Assembly: GCA_965248235.1 (NCBI GenBank)
Contig: CBDFIU010000005.1
Span: forward strand, 1,426,001 to 1,490,000
Length of the DNA: 64,000 nt
Direction: 5' to 3'
Origin: UBA6623 sp965248235
GTDB taxonomy: Bacteria; Acidobacteriota; Terriglobia; Bryobacterales; UBA6623
Shown: positions 17,867-26,824 of the stretch, piece after piece
Numbering within the stretch: the stretch's first letter is position 1
Layout of the letters: the number at the start of each line of letters is the position of its first letter
Made by a program: the position numbers and the translations under genes
The notes under the pieces: generated by a model
The model's database searches: none
Told to the model about the DNA's origin: nothing
Seen by the model: only the letters and a program-made list of their open reading frames with translations

Positions 17867-18540
17867 TTAGTAGGCGCCTCTCTTGAGAGGGGCGTGAAGA
17901 CGCTCCGCCATGGCGACGTGCTTGGGCATGCCGAGCTCGCCGTACAGCGTCGTCGCTTCGGTGAGCAGCTCCGCGGCCCTGTCGCGATCGCCGGGATCGT
18001 CACGGTCCAAGAGCATCCGTGCGTACCAGCGTCGAATGTCGGCCTGGGCCATCCGGTGCGGCATTTCGTGAGCCTGTTCGAGCGCCGTCTGATAATGCTC
18101 CTCCGCGGCGGGCCAATTTCGGGCGCAGGCGGCGGAGATGCCGGCCGCGAGTTGGGGCATCGCCGCGGAGAAGAACTCGACCCGCGTGCCCGTCTCGATG
18201 GCGAGCCGGGCCAAAGGATAAAGTTCGGCCGCCTCCTCCCGTTTGTTCAAGACAGCCAAACCCTCGATGGCCCGCATCAGAGAGACCCAAGCTCCGCAAC
18301 TGTTGAACGGCCTCGCCTGGGGGAGCATGTCCCTCTTTCTCTCCAAAAGCGCCAATGCCCCTTGGTCCCCGGCATAAGCCATCGCCATGAAATAATTACC
18401 CCAGGCGTACCAGCCGGTGGGCTGTGCTTCTTCGATATCGATGCCTCGCTGGAAGTGTTCGTGAAATCCTTCCCAGTCCCCTCTCCAGAACCGACAGAGT
18501 CCCAGATGGCATTCCGCGACTAACTCCCAGCGGTAATCCA
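17867..18540 (-). pseudogene. C-terminal TPR region of a large ATPase/adenylate-cyclase-type protein, 5'-truncated
   Basis: About 224 residues from around MDYRWELVAECHLGLCRF to the stop. Helical repeats such as LLERKRDML, AAELYPLARLAIETG and PAAEEHYQTALEQAHEM end in IRRWYARMLLDRDDPGDRDRA and EATTLYGELGMPKHVAMAE. This ending is typical of the TPR tail of ~1000-residue proteins with an AAA/cyclase front half; that front half is absent. The open frame continues to ATG 18664, but those ~40 codons are antisense to a genuine FHA coding sequence, so the true homology stops at about 18541, exactly where the FHA gene on the other strand begins. The gene is therefore cut by a rearrangement or misassembly. 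Confidence 0.7.
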
Positions 18541-18541
18541 T

Positions 18542-20307
18542 TTTACGATCGCCGATCTCGATAGCCTCAACGGTACGTTCGTCAACGGAGTCCCCGTCAA
18601 GCAACGCCTGCTCCATCAAGGAGATGTCATCGGGCTGGGCGACACTTTGTTGCTGTTCGCGCATCGGGAATCGGAACCGGTGGCGGGGTTTCGGCAGGTT
18701 CAGCCGGATGATCCGGCTGACCCGTCGGCGTCAGCGTCGCGGGGGGAGGGACTCGAAACCGAAGTCGGGTCGAGCGCCGTGCAGTTCGATCTCCCGACGG
18801 TCGACACGGGGCGAGCGACGGTCCGCATGAGCGCCGAAGAGTTGCTCTACCTGGCTCCCGAAAGTCTGGTCGAAGCGCTGCCCTCGGCGGAACGAGTGAA
18901 GCAGGACATGCAAGCGCTGCTGGGCGTCGCCGCGGCGATCGGTTCGAGGGAGGGACTCGAGGCGCTCGAGCAACGCTTGCTGGACGCGATTCTCGAAGTC
19001 GTTCCGGCCCAGCGCGCGGCGATTTTCTTGCTCGATGAGGGTCCCGACGAATTCTCTTCCATCTTCGGGCGCGGGCGCGAGGGTGAAACGGACGCAGCGG
19101 TGCAGGTGAGTCACCCGGTAATTCACCGCGTGCTGCGAGAAGGGACGGCGGTCCTGGGCAACGATTTCCCAAACAGCAAATACGCAACGGACGGGGACGA
19201 AGCGGTGCAGGCGGTGTTGGCGGTGCCGCTCATCATCTGCAACTTCTTTCCGCGATGGGAAGCGTGTCGGCGATGCCGCTTGAAAGCGCCCGCCGCATCG
19301 TGGCGCTCGAAAACGAAAACCGCCGGCTGCAACGCGAGATTAACATCGAGCACGACATGGTCGGTGAAGCGGCGAACATGCGGAAGGTCGCCAAGGCCGC
19401 TCCGACCGACGCCACGGTATTGGTAACGGGAGAGAGCGGAACGGGCAAGGAACTGGTGGCCCGCGCCATGCACGCGAACTCGCCGCGGGCCGAGAAGCCC
19501 TTCATGGCCATCAACTGCGCGGCGTTGATCGAGACGCTGCTCGAAAGCGAATTATTCGGGCACGAGAAAGGGGCGTTCACCGGTGCCTCGGAAAGAAAGA
19601 AAGGCAAGTTGGAAGTGGCCAACGAGGGCACGGTCTTTCTCGATGAGATCGGCGAAATGGCTCCGTCGTTGCAAGCGAAGTTGTTACGTGTTTTGCAAGA
19701 CCATCGTTTCGACCGCGTGGGCGGAACCAAACCTGTCAGCGTCGATATCCGCGTGATCGCCGCCACCAACCGCGACTTGATGAAAGAAGTCGGAGCCGGT
19801 AACTTTCGCGAAGACCTTTATTACCGGCTGAATGTGGTTTCGATTCGTCTGCCGGCGCTGCGCGAGCGAAAAGAAGATATTCCCTTGCTGGCGCAATATT
19901 TCTTGCGCAAACACGCGCAGCGGGTGGGCCGAGCGGTGCAAGGGCTGTCGCGCGAGACGCAGCGCTGTTTGGCGACCTATGAGTGGCAGGGAAATGTTCG
20001 TGAATTGGAAAACGCGATCGAGCGGGCCGTCGTGTTGGGCTCGACCGAAATGATCCTGCCCGAGGATTTGCCCGAGGCAGTGCTCGAAACGAGACCGGCG
20101 GCGGAGATTTCAGTCGGCGGTTATCATGAGGCCGTCAACGAGGCCAAGAAGCGCTTGATTCTCGACGCTGTCGAAGAGGCGCAAGGCAGTTTCACCGAGG
20201 CGGCGAAAGCGCTGGGGCTGCATCCCAACTACCTGCACCGGTTGGTGCGGAACTTGGATCCGCGGGGAGAGATCAACAACAAGTCGCGGGGGGCGGACCA
20301 GTCTTGA
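18542..20307 (+). pseudogene. FHA-GAF-sigma54 AAA+ transcriptional activator, truncated and internally deleted
   Basis: Frame from 18542 begins inside an FHA domain (FTIADLDSLNGTFVNGVPV, HQGDVIGLGD), missing its first ~65 residues and any start. A GAF domain follows (about 18900-19235: MQALLGVAAAIGS, AAIFLLDE, VLAVPL). There the frame breaks, and homology resumes in another frame at HHLQLLSAM (19231), so ~30 codons of GAF are gone. The AAA+ part (from about 19345) is well preserved: Walker A GESGTGKE, the sigma54-contact loop GAFTGA, FLDEIGEM, then a Fis-type HTH (GSFTEAAKALGLHPNYLHRLV). The AAA+HTH piece could still be made from ATG 19255. Homologous proteins activate sigma54 promoters on a phospho-threonine or small-molecule cue. 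Confidence 0.8.
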
Positions 20308-20341
20308 ATTCCCTCATACAAAGCAATAAACGACACCTCAC

Positions 20342-21586
20342 GTGGGAATGATCCTATTGCGTGGAGCCCGGCAGCTGTTAACGCTGCGTGGGCCGGCGCC
20401 GCGGCGCGGCCTCCAACATCGTGAACTGGGAGTCATCACCGACGGCTCGGTGCTGATCGAGGGCGAGAAGATTCACTCGGTCGGCTCGACCCAGCGTATC
20501 GAAAACCTCGCCGTAGCCCGAGATGCACAGCGCATCGACGTCTCCGGCAAGGTGGTTATGCCGGGCTTTGTCGATTCCCACACGCACCCTGTCTTCGGGC
20601 CGCTCAAACCCGACGCCGGGACGATGCCGCCGGCCGACGACCCGCTGGGTTTGTTGCGATCGAGGCTTCCCGCTCCTCCGCCGGGCGGGATTCGCAACAT
20701 CGCGCCGAAAGTTCTGGCGCTCAGCATCAAGCGCTGGGCGCCGCGTCTTGCCGGGTCCGGAACAACCACTTTAGACGCGCGCTCGGGGCAGGGCTTGAGC
20801 GAACTTTCCGAACTCAAGGGCCTGAAAGCGGCGGCGACGCTCGAGCGACTGGGATTCGACATCACGCGCACGTTTGTCGCCGGGACGGCGACCTCGGCGG
20901 ACTGGCAAGACGATCCCGCCGGCGCGGTCGAGCAGGTGACCGACGTGTTGCTGCCTATGATCGAGCGCCGCAAGTCGGCCGGCTTCTGCGATGTCGAATG
21001 CGGACCTGAAGCCTTCAGCCCCGATCAGGTAAAGTGCATTCTCGAAGCGGCGGCGCGGCGGGGCTTTCGTCTCAAGGTGCAAACCGACCGAGACGCTCCC
21101 AGTGGGGCTCTGCGGATCGCCGTCGAAATGAAAGCGCTCAGCGTCGACCACCTGGATTGCATCGGCGAAGAAGACATCGACCTCGCCGCGCGCTCGCCGA
21201 TCGTGGCGACGCTTCTGCCGGCTACGGGTTACCAAAGCGGCTCGGGGCGTTTCGCGCCGGCGCGGGCATTGATCGATCGCGGGGCGGCGGTGGCGCTGGC
21301 GACAGGCTTTGGGCATCCGCTGAACGCAACCCCCGGCATGCCGATGGTCCTCTCGATGGCCTGCACGCAGATGGGGATGACGGCGGAGGAAAGCATCTGC
21401 GCGGCGACGATCAACGGAGCCGCCGCGATGGGTTTGTCGGAAAAGGTTGGTTCGCTCGAGCCGGGCAAGCAGGCCGACCTGGCGGTGTTTGATGTGGGCG
21501 ATTACCGCGAGATCCCCTACTATTTCGGGGTGAGTCTTTGCGCGCTGACGCTGAAAAAGGGGCAGGTGCTCTATCGGTGTCCGTGA
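20342..21586 (+). CDS. Imidazolonepropionase-like amidohydrolase with altered metal site
   Basis: 414 residues from GTG 20342 (or ATG 20348). Amidohydrolase-superfamily protein closest in layout to HutI: DSHTHPVF supplies H80/H82, the central VECGPEAFSPDQ block and SVDHL with H270 are in place, and SLEPGKQADLAVFDV is the usual composite-domain ending. Two expected metal or catalytic positions are changed. The HutI KxHAD motif reads KVQTDR (His to Gln at 247), and the TDxNPG loop reads ATGFGHPLN (Asp to Gly at 322). A similar paralogue with a degenerate loop is common in Acidobacteriota. It may be non-catalytic or use a different metal set; substrate unknown. Directly downstream of the activator pseudogene (34 bp). 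No other hut gene nearby. Confidence 0.75.
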   Translation: MGMILLRGARQLLTLRGPAPRRGLQHRELGVITDGSVLIEGEKIHSVGSTQRIENLAVARDAQRIDVSGKVVMPGFVDSHTHPVFGPLKPDAGTMPPADDPLGLLRSRLPAPPPGGIRNIAPKVLALSIKRWAPRLAGSGTTTLDARSGQGLSELSELKGLKAAATLERLGFDITRTFVAGTATSADWQDDPAGAVEQVTDVLLPMIERRKSAGFCDVECGPEAFSPDQVKCILEAAARRGFRLKVQTDRDAPSGALRIAVEMKALSVDHLDCIGEEDIDLAARSPIVATLLPATGYQSGSGRFAPARALIDRGAAVALATGFGHPLNATPGMPMVLSMACTQMGMTAEESICAATINGAAAMGLSEKVGSLEPGKQADLAVFDVGDYREIPYYFGVSLCALTLKKGQVLYRCP

Positions 21587-21640
21587 GGCGGGGGTGGCTG
21601 CTCGACGCCCCGGAGTGCGAGGGCGATAATCAGGTCGGGG

Positions 21641-23044
21641 CTACTCGGGTTGAATGTTTTGATTCAGGCGAAACAGGTTCGTTGGGTCGTATTGTTTCTT
21701 GAGCGCGCGAAGGCGGGCATAGGTTTCGTCGCCGTAGGCCGTCCGTAGCTGTCGGTCACTTTCTCCCTTCTCGACATCCATGTAGTTGGTGTATGCGCCG
21801 TCGGCGGCAAACGGTTGGAGGTCGTTCCAAAGACTGCGAACCCAGTCGATGTTCAGGTCGTCTTCTTCCGGGTCGTCCCACATGCCCACGATGAGGAAAT
21901 CGAAAGGCCAATGCCGATTGTGGCAGGCCGTGGCGTTGTTGGGAACACGCGCTACCGCTCCGCCGAGGTGCTCGAATGCCACATGAGTGTGGGGTGCGGG
22001 GACACTTCGATAGCGATCGACCACCAGGTCGATGAGCTGGTCGCTCAAATCACTTAGCGAATTGGACTTCCAGTAGTTGCGCATGCCCCGCGGGTTGAAG
22101 TTCCCGGCCAGCGCTTGGACTACGGCATAGTCGCACGGCGCGACCTGATCGACGATGATCGGCTTGAATTTCCGCAGCGGCCGAAGTAACCGCTCGCCCT
22201 TCTCGATGGCGCCGGAGTAGCAGACGATGACGCCGACAACGTTCCCCGCCTCCGGATGCGTGGCCAGCGCGAACACCGAGCCCAGTTCGTCGGGAGCGCC
22301 GGCGGCGACTTCACGATACACGCTGAGAACGTCCTTCGCGACATCCAACGGGTAAATAAGCAGACCGCCCAGAATTTGCTCGAGCGGGTAGAGTTGGAAT
22401 TCGAAGGAAGTGACCACGCCGAAGTTGCCGCCTCCCCCGCGCAGGCCCCAAAAGAGTTCCTGATTTTCGGTCGGCCCGGCGGCCAACACCTGCCCATCGG
22501 CGGTGATCACTTCGGCGGAAAGAAGGTTGTCACATGCGAGACCGTGCTGCCGCATGAGGTAGCCGTGGCCTCCTCCTAGCGTGTAGCCGCCAACGCCGGT
22601 GGTGGGGGCGATGCCGCCCGTGGTGGCAAGACCATGAGCCTGCGTTGCTTTGTCAATATCCTCCCAATTCGCGCCGCCGCCCACGTTTGCCGCGCGGTTC
22701 GAGGGATCCACGTCCACTTGGTTCATGGGCGTGAGGTCAATCATCACACCCCCTTCGCAGACGGAAAACCCGGCTACCGAGTGCCCGCCACAGTGCACGG
22801 AGAGGAGCAGGTTGTTGCTTCCGCTATAGCTCACCGTCGCTGCCGCGTCGGCTCGGCCGCCGCACTTCACGATCATTGCGGGCCGGTGGTCGATCATTCC
22901 GTTATGGATTGCGCGGGCTTCGTCGTAGCCCGGATCAGCGGCAAACAGCACGTCCCCCTGCAGGGCGGACCGGAAAGCCTCGAACTCCGACGAGGACATG
23001 GCGTGCTCCGCCCCGTCGATCTTAGAAAGGGCTAGTTCCGGCAT
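21641..23044 (-). CDS. FAD-linked oxidase with BBE domain (berberine-bridge / oligosaccharide oxidase-like)
   Basis: 467 residues from ATG 23044. The longer frame to 23089 adds 15 unlikely residues. FAD-binding type-4 (PCMH) domain: SVHCGGHSVAGFS contains the conserved His of the GGHS motif that makes the 8-alpha covalent FAD bond, followed by GGGANWEDIDKATQ and TTGVGGYTLGGGHGYL. The position that is Cys in bicovalent enzymes reads PTTGVGG, so a single covalent link is predicted. The C-terminal YDPTNLFRLNQNI is the BBE domain. Such enzymes oxidise sugars, alkaloids or phenolics with O2, making H2O2. No signal peptide, so probably cytoplasmic. Followed on the same strand by nothing related. 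Confidence 0.85.
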   Translation of the reverse strand: MPELALSKIDGAEHAMSSSEFEAFRSALQGDVLFAADPGYDEARAIHNGMIDHRPAMIVKCGGRADAAATVSYSGSNNLLLSVHCGGHSVAGFSVCEGGVMIDLTPMNQVDVDPSNRAANVGGGANWEDIDKATQAHGLATTGGIAPTTGVGGYTLGGGHGYLMRQHGLACDNLLSAEVITADGQVLAAGPTENQELFWGLRGGGGNFGVVTSFEFQLYPLEQILGGLLIYPLDVAKDVLSVYREVAAGAPDELGSVFALATHPEAGNVVGVIVCYSGAIEKGERLLRPLRKFKPIIVDQVAPCDYAVVQALAGNFNPRGMRNYWKSNSLSDLSDQLIDLVVDRYRSVPAPHTHVAFEHLGGAVARVPNNATACHNRHWPFDFLIVGMWDDPEEDDLNIDWVRSLWNDLQPFAADGAYTNYMDVEKGESDRQLRTAYGDETYARLRALKKQYDPTNLFRLNQNIQPE

Positions 23045-23095
23045 GACGAGGAGGTTAGCACAGCGGCCGGCAGGAGTTTCGTGCACCAAGAGACA

Positions 23096-23683
23096 TTAGC
23101 GGGGCGGTTGACGACCGCGCTTGATTTGCCGGTGGCGAAAGCAGTCGATCTCGTGGTCGTTGACCATCCCGATGGCTTGCATGAAGGCGTAGCAGATTGT
23201 CGAGCCGATGAACTTGAAGCCGCGTTTCTTCATGTCTTTGCTCATCGCGTCGGATTCGGCGCTGGTCGCCGGGACGTGCTTCCAACTTTCCCAATGATTG
23301 TGAATCGGCGCGCCTCCGACGAATTGCCACAGGTAGGCGTCGAGGCTGCCGAATTCCTTTTGCACCGCTAGGGTCAGCTTCGCGTTGAGGATCGCCGATT
23401 CGATTTTGAGGCGGTTGCGGATGATCCCGGGATTGGCGAGCAGGCGTTCGACCTTGGCGGGACGGAAACGGGCGACCTTCGCGATTTCAAAATCAGAAAA
23501 CGCCTGGCGGTAAGCGTCGCGCTTCCTGAGGATGGTGATCCAGCTTAGACCCGCCTGGGCGCCCTCGAGGATGAGAAATTCGAAGAGCTTACGATCGTCG
23601 TGCGGGGGGACGCCCCATTCGTCGTCGTGGTAGGCGATTTCGATGGGGGCCTTGGCCCAGGCGCAGCGCTTTCGGTCGGGCAT
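23096..23683 (-). CDS. tag: DNA-3-methyladenine glycosylase I
   Basis: 195 residues from ATG 23683; upstream codons to 23770 are a poor extension. Tag family signatures: RCAWAK at 6-11, YHDDEWG at 18-24, EGAQAGLSWITIL with the catalytic-pocket Glu, and GFKFIGSTICYAFMQAIGMVNDH at the end. The structural zinc ligands of E. coli Tag are matched by C7, H19 and the C-terminal HEIDC His and Cys. It excises 3-methyladenine from alkylated DNA. Lies 51 bp upstream of the FAD oxidase on the same strand, so they may share a transcript, though no functional link is obvious. Confidence 0.93.
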   Translation of the reverse strand: MPDRKRCAWAKAPIEIAYHDDEWGVPPHDDRKLFEFLILEGAQAGLSWITILRKRDAYRQAFSDFEIAKVARFRPAKVERLLANPGIIRNRLKIESAILNAKLTLAVQKEFGSLDAYLWQFVGGAPIHNHWESWKHVPATSAESDAMSKDMKKRGFKFIGSTICYAFMQAIGMVNDHEIDCFRHRQIKRGRQPPR

Positions 23684-24002
23684 CTGGTACGTCCTTCGAC
23701 TGCATAATGTAGCAGGAAAGGCGGGGGGGCGGCGGTATGTCGCGGCCACGCGGATCCACGACGGTCTCATAGGGACCGACTGATATAATCGAGGATTGCC
23801 TCACCGGTTTCGGTTTTTCCCCCTCATAGCTAGCCCGCTTTTCGCATCGCGTGGCGAGGCAAAGTGCAGGAGAGGCCCGTCAGTACGAGGCGCGCGCCGC
23901 TTGACGAGCGGAGGCGTACGTGAACAGTACGGTGAGCACGCGAGCAAGCGCAACGAAGTAATGGCGGGCCTATCGTGTGCTTTGACCGTCAGGCGGTGAG
24001 AA
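23684..24002. other. Divergent intergenic region containing repeat copy B
   Basis: About 320 bases between tag and the lipoprotein gene. The left part (23684-23880) should hold the tag promoter; TATAATCGAGG near 23791 is a possible -10 on the plus strand, but no matching -35 was chosen. The right part is filled by a copy of the dispersed repeat that ends about 14 bp before the lipoprotein start, so the repeat lies in its 5' leader. Confidence 0.4.
23885..23988. repeat. Dispersed ~105 bp repeat, copy B
   Basis: Same orientation as 14705-14810, ~88% identical with about two single-base gaps. The similarity may start a little earlier (GAGAGGCCC at 23870 versus CAGAGCCCC at 14695). Contains the GTAC-GTGAACA-GTAC mini-hairpin. 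Lies immediately in front of the lipoprotein/ABC operon, so it may affect its expression. Confidence 0.8.
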
Positions 24003-24929
24003 ATGCGGGCTAGATCTCCGCTTATTCCGGCGATCGTGGTGTGTCTTGGGGCCGCTACGAGTTGCTTAGTGCGCACGCGCGTCGAGCGGGCGCTGCCAAC
24101 CGCCCGGACGGCGGCGACGATCGAGGAATTAACGGAGAAACTGGAGGCCTTCGGCCGCATCCGTACGATGAAGTCGACCGTCGAATTGCGGCTGTCGGTC
24201 GTCACCGACGAGCAAGCAGGGGGAGGGAAGGGCACCGCGGAGGATAGCGATCTTCGGAAGGTTCGAGAATTTACCGAAGTTCGCGGCTTCATCTTGATCG
24301 AGCGACCCTCGAAGATCCGAACGATCGCCGAGTTGCCGGTCGTGAAAAGTAAGGCGTTCGACATGGTTTCCGACGGCGTCGAATTCAAAGTCCATATCCC
24401 GCCGAAGAACCGTTTCTTGATCGGCGACGCGGCTACGAACGGACGGTCGAAAAGGCGCGTTGACCGGGTGCGGCCACAGCACTTGCTCGAAGCCGTCTTG
24501 GTCGACCCGCCGCGCGAGAGTGAGCCGCACCGCATGCTCGAAAACGTGCTGTACGGTGATCGAGCTTATCAAGTCGTCCACCTGATGAGCGCCGGCGCGG
24601 AGGGGAAACTGAGGCTTTCGCGCAAGATTTGGTTTGACCGCGGCGGTTTCCACATCGCTCGCATGCAAGCCTTTGATGACGAAGCCGATCTGGTGACCGA
24701 CGCATTCTATACCGAATGGGGGGAAGCGGAAGGGTTACCCTACCCGGGGATGGTCTTTCTGTCGCGTCCCAAGGACGGCTATGAGGTGCAGCTGCGCATC
24801 GTCAAGCCCGGGCTGAATGAAGAGCTTTCCGACCGTAGTTTCGAGCTGAAGGCCCCGAAGGGCGTCGAAATCGAGCGAATCGGGGACACTGCGGAGAGCC
24901 CGCCCGGGGAGGCGGACGGGCATGATTAA
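24003..24929 (+). CDS. Outer-membrane-type lipoprotein with LolA/LolB-like fold, partner of the adjacent ABC transporter
   Basis: 308 residues. The N-terminus MRARSPLIPAIVVCLGAATSC looks like a lipoprotein signal, with C21 as the lipidated residue (ATSC lipobox, slightly atypical). The mature protein is rich in beta strands and resembles LolA/LolB or DUF4292-type half-barrels: long strands around RGFILIERPSKIRTIAELP, VSDGVEFKVHIPPKNRFLIGD and the C-terminal PYPGMVFLSRPKDGYEVQLRI. The reading frame overlaps the permease start by 8 bases (ATGATTAA), so the three genes form an operon. Likely role is carrying lipid or lipoprotein cargo between the transporter and the outer membrane (inference from fold and context). 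Confidence 0.7.
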   Translation: MRARSPLIPAIVVCLGAATSCLVRTRVERALPTARTAATIEELTEKLEAFGRIRTMKSTVELRLSVVTDEQAGGGKGTAEDSDLRKVREFTEVRGFILIERPSKIRTIAELPVVKSKAFDMVSDGVEFKVHIPPKNRFLIGDAATNGRSKRRVDRVRPQHLLEAVLVDPPRESEPHRMLENVLYGDRAYQVVHLMSAGAEGKLRLSRKIWFDRGGFHIARMQAFDDEADLVTDAFYTEWGEAEGLPYPGMVFLSRPKDGYEVQLRIVKPGLNEELSDRSFELKAPKGVEIERIGDTAESPPGEADGHD

Positions 24930-26019
24930 TCAGATGATTGCGCGCAATCTGACGCACCGGCCGATCCGGACCGGGCTCAGCGTGCTGGCCGTGGCCGTCG
25001 AGGTAACGATGATCTTGATGATCGTCGGTGTCTCGGAAGGTTTGCTGTTGGAATCGCAGCGCAGAAGCCGCGGCGTGGGGGCGGATATCGTCATTCGTCC
25101 CTCGACCAGCAGCGCGGCGCAGAGCTTGGGAAACGCCGACATTCCCGAGAAGCTGCTCGACCGTCTCGAGGAGACTTTTCCCGATATCCGCATCGCGACC
25201 GGCACGACCCTCACGACGCTCGGCAACTTGCAAACGGTTACCGGCGTGGAGTGGGAGCGTTTTGTCGAAATGTGCGGCGGCATCCGCTATCTCGACGGTG
25301 GACCGATCGAAGGCCCCTACGACGCTGCGGTGGACGAGGTCTACGCGCGCTACCAGAAAGTCGGTGTTGGCGACACGCTCAATTTCCTCAACCACGATTT
25401 CCGCGTGGTCGGTGTCGTCGAGAGCGGCAAGATGTCGCGCATCTTCATCCCGCTCGATACGATGCAGGAACTGATGGGCTGGCACGGCAGGCTGAGCCAA
25501 TTGTATTTGAAGCTGGGGGACCCGGCGGCGACGCAGCCGGTGATCGGCAAGATCAAGGCTTTGTTGCCGTCCTACCCGGTGTACGCGATGGAGGACTTGC
25601 TCTCGCAAGCGGCCGCCGACCTGCGGTCGCTGTCGTCGCCATTCATCAACGTGATTATCGGTATCGCGGTCATTATCGGTTTCATGGTGGTGATGCTGTC
25701 GATGTATACGTCGATTCTCGAGCGAACCCGCGAGATCGGCATTCTGAAATCAATGGGGGCATCGAAAGCGTATATTACGAAGCTCGTCATGCGCGAGACA
25801 TTGGCGGTTTGCGCGGTTGGTATTCTTGTCGGATATTTGTTCGCCTTCGGGGCCAAGACGGCGGTGGAAATCTACTTCCCGCTGCTGACGATTCTGATCC
25901 TGCCGTCGTGGCTTTTCTGGGGAGCCTTCATTGCGGTGATCGGCTCGCTGGCGGGGTCTTTCTATCCGGCGACAAAGGCGGCGCAACAGGATCCGATCGA
26001 AGCATTGGCGTACGACTGA
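24922..26019 (+). CDS. ABC transporter permease, FtsX/MacB/LolCE type
   Basis: 365 residues. Topology is that of the MacB/LolCE family: one helix near the N-terminus (about 14-36, GLSVLAVAVEVTMILMIVGV), a large periplasmic domain (about 45-240), then three helices in the FtsX domain (about 243-265, 292-312 and 325-350). The ILERTREIGILKSMGASKAYI motif sits between the second and third helices and contacts the ATPase. The C-terminus ATKAAQQDPIEALAYD is the standard DPxEALRYE ending. Works as a homodimer with the ATP-binding protein 8 bp downstream. The lipoprotein upstream suggests an envelope lipid or lipoprotein mechanotransmission system. Confidence 0.88.
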   Translation: MINQMIARNLTHRPIRTGLSVLAVAVEVTMILMIVGVSEGLLLESQRRSRGVGADIVIRPSTSSAAQSLGNADIPEKLLDRLEETFPDIRIATGTTLTTLGNLQTVTGVEWERFVEMCGGIRYLDGGPIEGPYDAAVDEVYARYQKVGVGDTLNFLNHDFRVVGVVESGKMSRIFIPLDTMQELMGWHGRLSQLYLKLGDPAATQPVIGKIKALLPSYPVYAMEDLLSQAAADLRSLSSPFINVIIGIAVIIGFMVVMLSMYTSILERTREIGILKSMGASKAYITKLVMRETLAVCAVGILVGYLFAFGAKTAVEIYFPLLTILILPSWLFWGAFIAVIGSLAGSFYPATKAAQQDPIEALAYD

Positions 26020-26026
26020 CAACACC

Positions 26027-26707
26027 GTGGCAAACGAACCCATCATCGAAGTGGAAGCCTTGACGAAGGTTTACCACATGGGGGGCGTGGAGGTGCCGGC
26101 GCTGCGCGGCGTCGACTTCAAGGTCGAAGCAGGCGAGTTCTTGGCGGTCCTGGGGCCGTCGGGCTCGGGGAAATCGACGTTGTTCCACATCATCGGCGGC
26201 CTCACGCCGCCGAGCACCGGGAAGGTAAGAGTCGCCGGACGCGACCTGACCGGCATGACCGACAGCGAGCGGACCTCGCTGCGCCGCGCGGGCGTGGGTT
26301 TCGTCTTTCAGCGCTTCAACTTGCTGCCCACTCTCAGCGCCGCCGAGAATATCGAAATCGCCCGACACATCGCCGGCAACCACGAAACCGACCCGGCCTT
26401 CGAAGAATTGCTGGGCCTTCTCGGCATCGAGCACAGACTCCACCACAAGCCCTACGCGCTCTCGGGCGGCGAACAACAGCGTGTCGCGATCGCGCGCGCG
26501 ATCGTCAACCACCCGTCGATTCTGCTGGCCGATGAGCCGACCGGCAACCTGGATTCACAGAATTCCGAAGCCGTACTCTCGACGCTGAAGACCCTCAATG
26601 AGAAGCGCGGCCAGACCATCCTGATGATCACCCACAACCCGGAAGCCGCCGTTTTCTGCGGTGCCCGAACGGTGCGCATGCTGGACGGCAAGCTCGTCGA
26701 CGAATAG
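26027..26707 (+). CDS. ABC transporter ATP-binding protein, LolD/MacB type
   Basis: 226 residues, GTG start 26027. Complete nucleotide-binding domain: Walker A GPSGSGKST, Q-loop in VGFVFQRFNLLPTLSAAENIE (the LLPTLTA-like phrase is typical for LolD/MacB), signature LSGGEQQRVAIARAI, Walker B LLADEPTGNLD, and H-loop MITHNPEAA. Powers the adjacent FtsX-type permease; last gene of the three-gene operon 24003-26707. Confidence 0.93.
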   Translation: MANEPIIEVEALTKVYHMGGVEVPALRGVDFKVEAGEFLAVLGPSGSGKSTLFHIIGGLTPPSTGKVRVAGRDLTGMTDSERTSLRRAGVGFVFQRFNLLPTLSAAENIEIARHIAGNHETDPAFEELLGLLGIEHRLHHKPYALSGGEQQRVAIARAIVNHPSILLADEPTGNLDSQNSEAVLSTLKTLNEKRGQTILMITHNPEAAVFCGARTVRMLDGKLVDE

Positions 26708-26824
26708 CCGCGGTTCCGGGATCCTGCAGCCGGGAACGATCGCCCGAATCCGGCGGATTCCGTAGAAACCAAAGGTACGGATGGCCCATTCCCCTAAGGG
26801 CCGCCCCTCCCTCATCCTGAGACC

